From the NCBI RefSeq assembly GCF_000372725.1, contig NW_005195301.1, positions 559,151-623,150 on the forward strand: DNA of 64,000 bases, given 5' to 3'. The stretch's first letter is position 1. Each line of letters opens with the position of its first letter. Shown one piece after another: positions 61,401 to 64,000 of this stretch. Made by a program: the position numbers and the translations under genes. A model generated the notes under the pieces. That model had not been told where the DNA came from, made no database searches, and was given only the letters and a program-made list of their open reading frames with translations. The stretch comes from Emiliania huxleyi CCMP1516 (Eukaryota > Haptophyta > Isochrysidales > Noelaerhabdaceae).

Positions 61401-62874
61401 TCACTGCCCCGGCGCCCACGCCTCGACCTTCTTGGGCAGCAGCTGGTTGGACAGGTCCTCTCCGTGGCCTAGGCAGCCGCTTGTGCCCTGGCCCCAGGTG
61501 AAGACAGCGGCGTCGCCGGTGAGGGCGAGGCTGTGGCTGCTTCCAGCCGACACAGCGACGACGCGCTGGTCAGCAAAGGCCTCGACCTTCTTCAGCAGCG
61601 ACTCGTTTTGCACGTCGCCGTGGCCAGCTTGCCTTCGTCTCCCTCGCCCCAGCTCCAGACGGCGCCGTCGGCGGTGAGGGCGATGCTGTGACGCTCTCCT
61701 GCCGACACGGCGACGACGCGCTGGTCAGCCAAGGCCTCAGCCTGCTTTGGCAGCAGGTGGGCCTGATAGTCGCCGTGGCCCAGCTGGCCCCAGTTTCCAT
61801 AGCCCCAGCTCCAGACAGCGCCGTCGGCGGTGAGGGCGATGCTGTGCACACCTTGCCCCAGGCAAAGATAGCCCCATCGGCGGTGAGGGCGAGGCTGTGG
61901 CTGTTTCCAGCCGACACAGCGACGACGCGCCGCCCTGCAAACGCCTCGACCTTCTTCGGCAGCAGCTGGTTCTGCGTGTCGCCGTGGCCCAGCCGGCCCC
62001 CGCCTCCGAAGCCCCAGCTCCAGACGGCGCCGTCGGCGGTGAGGGCGAGGCTGTGGAAGTATCCAGCCGACACAGCGATGACACTCTGGCCAGCCAAGGC
62101 CTCGACCTTCTTCGGCTGCCACTGGTTCTGCTGGTCGCCGTGGCCCAGCCTGCCCGAGAAACCACGGCCCCAGCTCCAGACTTCTCCGTCGGCGGTGAGG
62201 GCGAGGCTGTGCTCGAGTCCAGCCGAGACAGCGACGACGCGCCGCCCAGCAAAGGCCTCGATCTTCGTCGGCTGCCACTGGTCTTCATGGTCGCCGTGAC
62301 CCAACCTGCCCAAGCCTCCCTGGCCCCAGCTCCAAACGGCGCCGCTGCTGGTGAGGGCGAGACTGTGGTATCCTCCCACCGACACGCTCACGGCGCGCTC
62401 GCCGCCCAGCGTCGACAGGAGTCGGGTCGGCGTGTTGAGCCGCAGCACGCCCTCGCCGTGACCGAGCAACCCTGGGTAGAATTCCTCACTGCCGCACGAC
62501 GAGAGCCGCCCCTCGCCGTCAATGAAGAGGCTGTGCCGAGCGCCTGCCGCCGCCCTCGCCGGCGGGTTGGCCTCGCACAGCAGCGCCGAATAGCACAGCC
62601 ACCGCACGGCGCAGCTCTCGCCCTCTGGCAGCGCCGGCAGCTCGAAGCCGCGCTCTTGCGCCCACAAGCGGATGCCCTCTACCGCGAGAGAGGCGTGGAA
62701 GAGCAGCGAGACGGCCGCGACGCGAGCGATGTCGAGGGGGCTGTGGCAGTGTGAGAGAGTGCGCGCGAGGAGCTCCGTGGGGAGGTCGAGGAGGCGGGCG
62801 GGCGGCGACGCGTCTGGCGCGGCTCTGGCGGCCGCGGCGAGGCGGCGCGAGCGGCGGCGCGGCGGGGTGGACAT
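61401..62874 (-). pseudogene. F-box/RCC1 copy 3 with two frame breaks
   Basis: Starts at the ATG at 62874 with F-box and RCC1 repeats as in copies 1 and 2. It breaks at about 61855, where ADGAIFAWGK, a last-blade motif, runs into an out-of-frame repeat that continues HSIALTADGAVWSWGYGN. It breaks again at about 61623, where one C is missing from the usual GTGGCCCAGCTT. The final segment (KVEAFADQRVVAVSAGSSHS ... LLPKKVEAWAPGQ) ends at 61401. The first break looks like unequal recombination between repeats, the second a 1-bp deletion. Either a recent pseudogene or, for the second break, a sequencing error. Confidence 0.7.
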
Positions 62875-63113
62875 CGCGAGAAAAAGAATTTCCGGGAAGC
62901 ACACAAGGGCGCGCACTGGCACGAACACAGGTACACCACGATGTTAGTGCCAGAGCGCGCCAGCCGCGCGAGAGAAAGAATTGAAGGGTTCACAACCAAC
63001 CCCCCGGACGCAAGACGCACAAGCACAGACAGTCCACGAGAAGGGAGAGCAGCAACGACAGTCAGAAGTCAGCGCTGGGTACCAGGAAGGCTTCACACGA
63101 CTGGATGTGCGTT

Positions 63114-63189
<76 letters not shown>

Positions 63190-63521
63190 TTTGCGGTTGA
63201 TGACTGCACGCTGAGTGCTCCAAGCAGGGCTCTAGGCAAGTCACCGCGAGTTCTGTTTTCTTTTTTGCACGACACTTGCCTTGTGAGCTTGTGTGTGTCG
63301 GTGTGTCGCTCGAGCGTGTTGTCGTCATCTGCCTCAAGCGGCGTGCCGGTGGAGGCACGTCCAGGTTTTGGAAGTAAACATCTATTACTTTTGTACGTAC
63401 GTACTTTTAGCTTACTGGGAGAAAAGAGAGAGGGGGTTGTGTTCTCTTCTCTCTCTTTTGTACAGGCCGCTTCACACTCGAAACAATAGTTCAAATCACG
63501 TGCCCGGACCCTCACAGTATA
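62875..63521. other. Spacer with (GA)n
   Basis: Holds the (GA)n microsatellite 63116-63183 followed by TTTTGTTTTGCGGTTGATGA, then CTGCACGCTGAGTGCTCCAA, a diverged copy of the short repeat at 41 kb. No gene seen. Confidence 0.6.
63116..63183. repeat. (GA)n microsatellite
   Basis: About 34 uninterrupted GA units. Confidence 0.95.
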
Positions 63522-63983
63522 TTACTCGGGTGCCGCCGCGCACACCTGCTCCTCGAACCGCCCCAGCAGCGGCGCCTCGACCTCCGGACTCAGCCGGCCT
63601 TGCACCTTCGGATCGAGCCGCGTGGCGAGGGCGAGGGCGGCGAGCGAGCGGCGGGCGGGGTCGGAGAGGCTGCTTGCCCCACCTGCTCTCTCGCCCAGAG
63701 GGTCGACGGCGACGCGGAGGCTGCGCCACGACGCCGCCGCCCACTCTAGCAACCGCTGCAACTCGCCACCGCCGCCATCACCGCCACCTCCATCACCGCC
63801 ACCTCCATCACCGCCACCTCCATCACCGCCGCCGCCATCACCGCCGCCGCCATCACCACCGCCGCCGCCGCCGCTTTCGCGGCCAGATCCGCGCGCCGAA
63901 CCGCCGCGCGCCTCCGACGCGGCGGCGACGCGGTGCACGTAGCCGACGACGGCGCCGGCGATGTCGTCCAGAGCCAGGGACAT
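63522..63983 (-). CDS. Hypothetical protein with (GGGGD)n tract
   Basis: 153 codons from the ATG at 63983 (MSLALDDIAGAVVGYVHRVA) to the stop at 63522. A (GGGGD)7 tract (residues about 45-75), from 15-bp CCATCACCGCCRCCT-type DNA repeats, splits two helical parts (LQRLLEWAAASWRSLRVAVD; RRSLAALALATRLDPKVQGR). No family recognised. It could be the first exon of a longer gene. Frame and start are plausible, but coding status rests on the good ATG and helical flanks only. Confidence 0.45.
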   Translation of the reverse strand: MSLALDDIAGAVVGYVHRVAAASEARGGSARGSGRESGGGGGGDGGGGDGGGGDGGGGDGGGGDGGGGDGGGGELQRLLEWAAASWRSLRVAVDPLGERAGGASSLSDPARRSLAALALATRLDPKVQGRLSPEVEAPLLGRFEEQVCAAAPE

Positions 63984-64000
63984 CCCCGCCTAACCCGGAC

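Noticed and set aside
1..64000. tRNA, rRNA or snRNA genes
   Set aside because: Scanned by eye on both strands; no cloverleaf with A and B boxes or rRNA-like block could be supported.

Overview
The window is nuclear DNA of a GC-rich eukaryotic microalga. Evidence: spliced genes of eukaryotic families (TMEM65, steroid 5-alpha reductase, ELM2-SANT, DEAD-box helicase, F-box/RCC1, ankyrin-kinase-RING), long proline-rich (SPPPP) stretches, many microsatellites, short dispersed repeats, and one run of Ns (35555-35654). Splicing is unusual. Introns reconstructed by reading-frame continuity and protein homology use GT, GC and a few GA donors, with G usually following the AG acceptor. Abundant GC donors at about 65% GC best fit a haptophyte (Emiliania/Chrysochromulina/Prymnesium type). 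Dinoflagellates, also known for GC/GA donors, are the alternative. The assignment is inference.

Layout. 0.2-1.6 kb: C-terminal part of an SMC/Rad50-like ATPase (+). 2.1-3.5 kb: seven-blade WD40 protein (-), abutted upstream by a LINE reverse-transcriptase fragment (3.5-4.9 kb, -). 5.6-7.6 kb: glycosyltransferase-25/sulfotransferase fusion (+). 8.0-8.4 kb: MITE with 8-bp target duplication. 8.5-10.4 kb: repeat-built beta-propeller-like protein with SPPPP stalk and frameshifted acidic tail (+). 10.9-11.7 kb: second TIR element. 12.3-13.8 kb: F-box/RCC1 protein (+). 14.4-15.7 kb: TMEM65 protein with an EF-hand (-). 16.6-18.2 kb: SGNH hydrolase (-), divergent from a WW/ATP23-like protein (18.4-19.1 kb, +). 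19.4-22.6 kb: armadillo protein (-). 24.4-28.6 kb: ankyrin-kinase-RING protein (+).

29.6-30.5 kb: unknown frameshifted gene (-). 31.3-32.9 kb: Cys-rich module then a glycosyltransferase-like protein (+). 34.5-37.1 kb: ELM2-SANT protein broken by the gap (+), convergent with a six-exon steroid 5-alpha reductase (37.2-38.7 kb, -). 39.2-39.7 kb: small SRPBCC-like protein (-). 40.8-42.6 kb: LTR-like pair of direct repeats, one with an 87-bp insertion. 43.2-45.8 kb: secreted Cys-rich protein with a VWD-like domain (-). 46.2-47.7 kb: probably plastid-targeted protein with two NTF2-like domains and EF-hands (-). 47.8-49.3 kb: DUF389 membrane protein (-). 50.6-54.2 kb: protein kinase with an EF-hand and two cyclic-nucleotide-binding domains (+). 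55.3-57.3 kb: WW/DEAD-box helicase (-). 59.5-62.9 kb: two further F-box/RCC1 copies (-), the second frameshifted. 63.5-64.0 kb: Gly/Asp-rich hypothetical protein (-).

There is no operon-like organisation; genes are spaced by repeat-rich intergenic DNA. The genes point to Ca2+/cyclic-nucleotide/ubiquitin signalling, chromatin and RNA regulation, and secretory glycan or surface proteins. The most unusual feature is the intron system: mixed GT/GC/GA donors, many introns bounded by 5-10 bp direct repeats, and two introns carrying related short minisatellite units. This suggests recently spread, introner-like introns.
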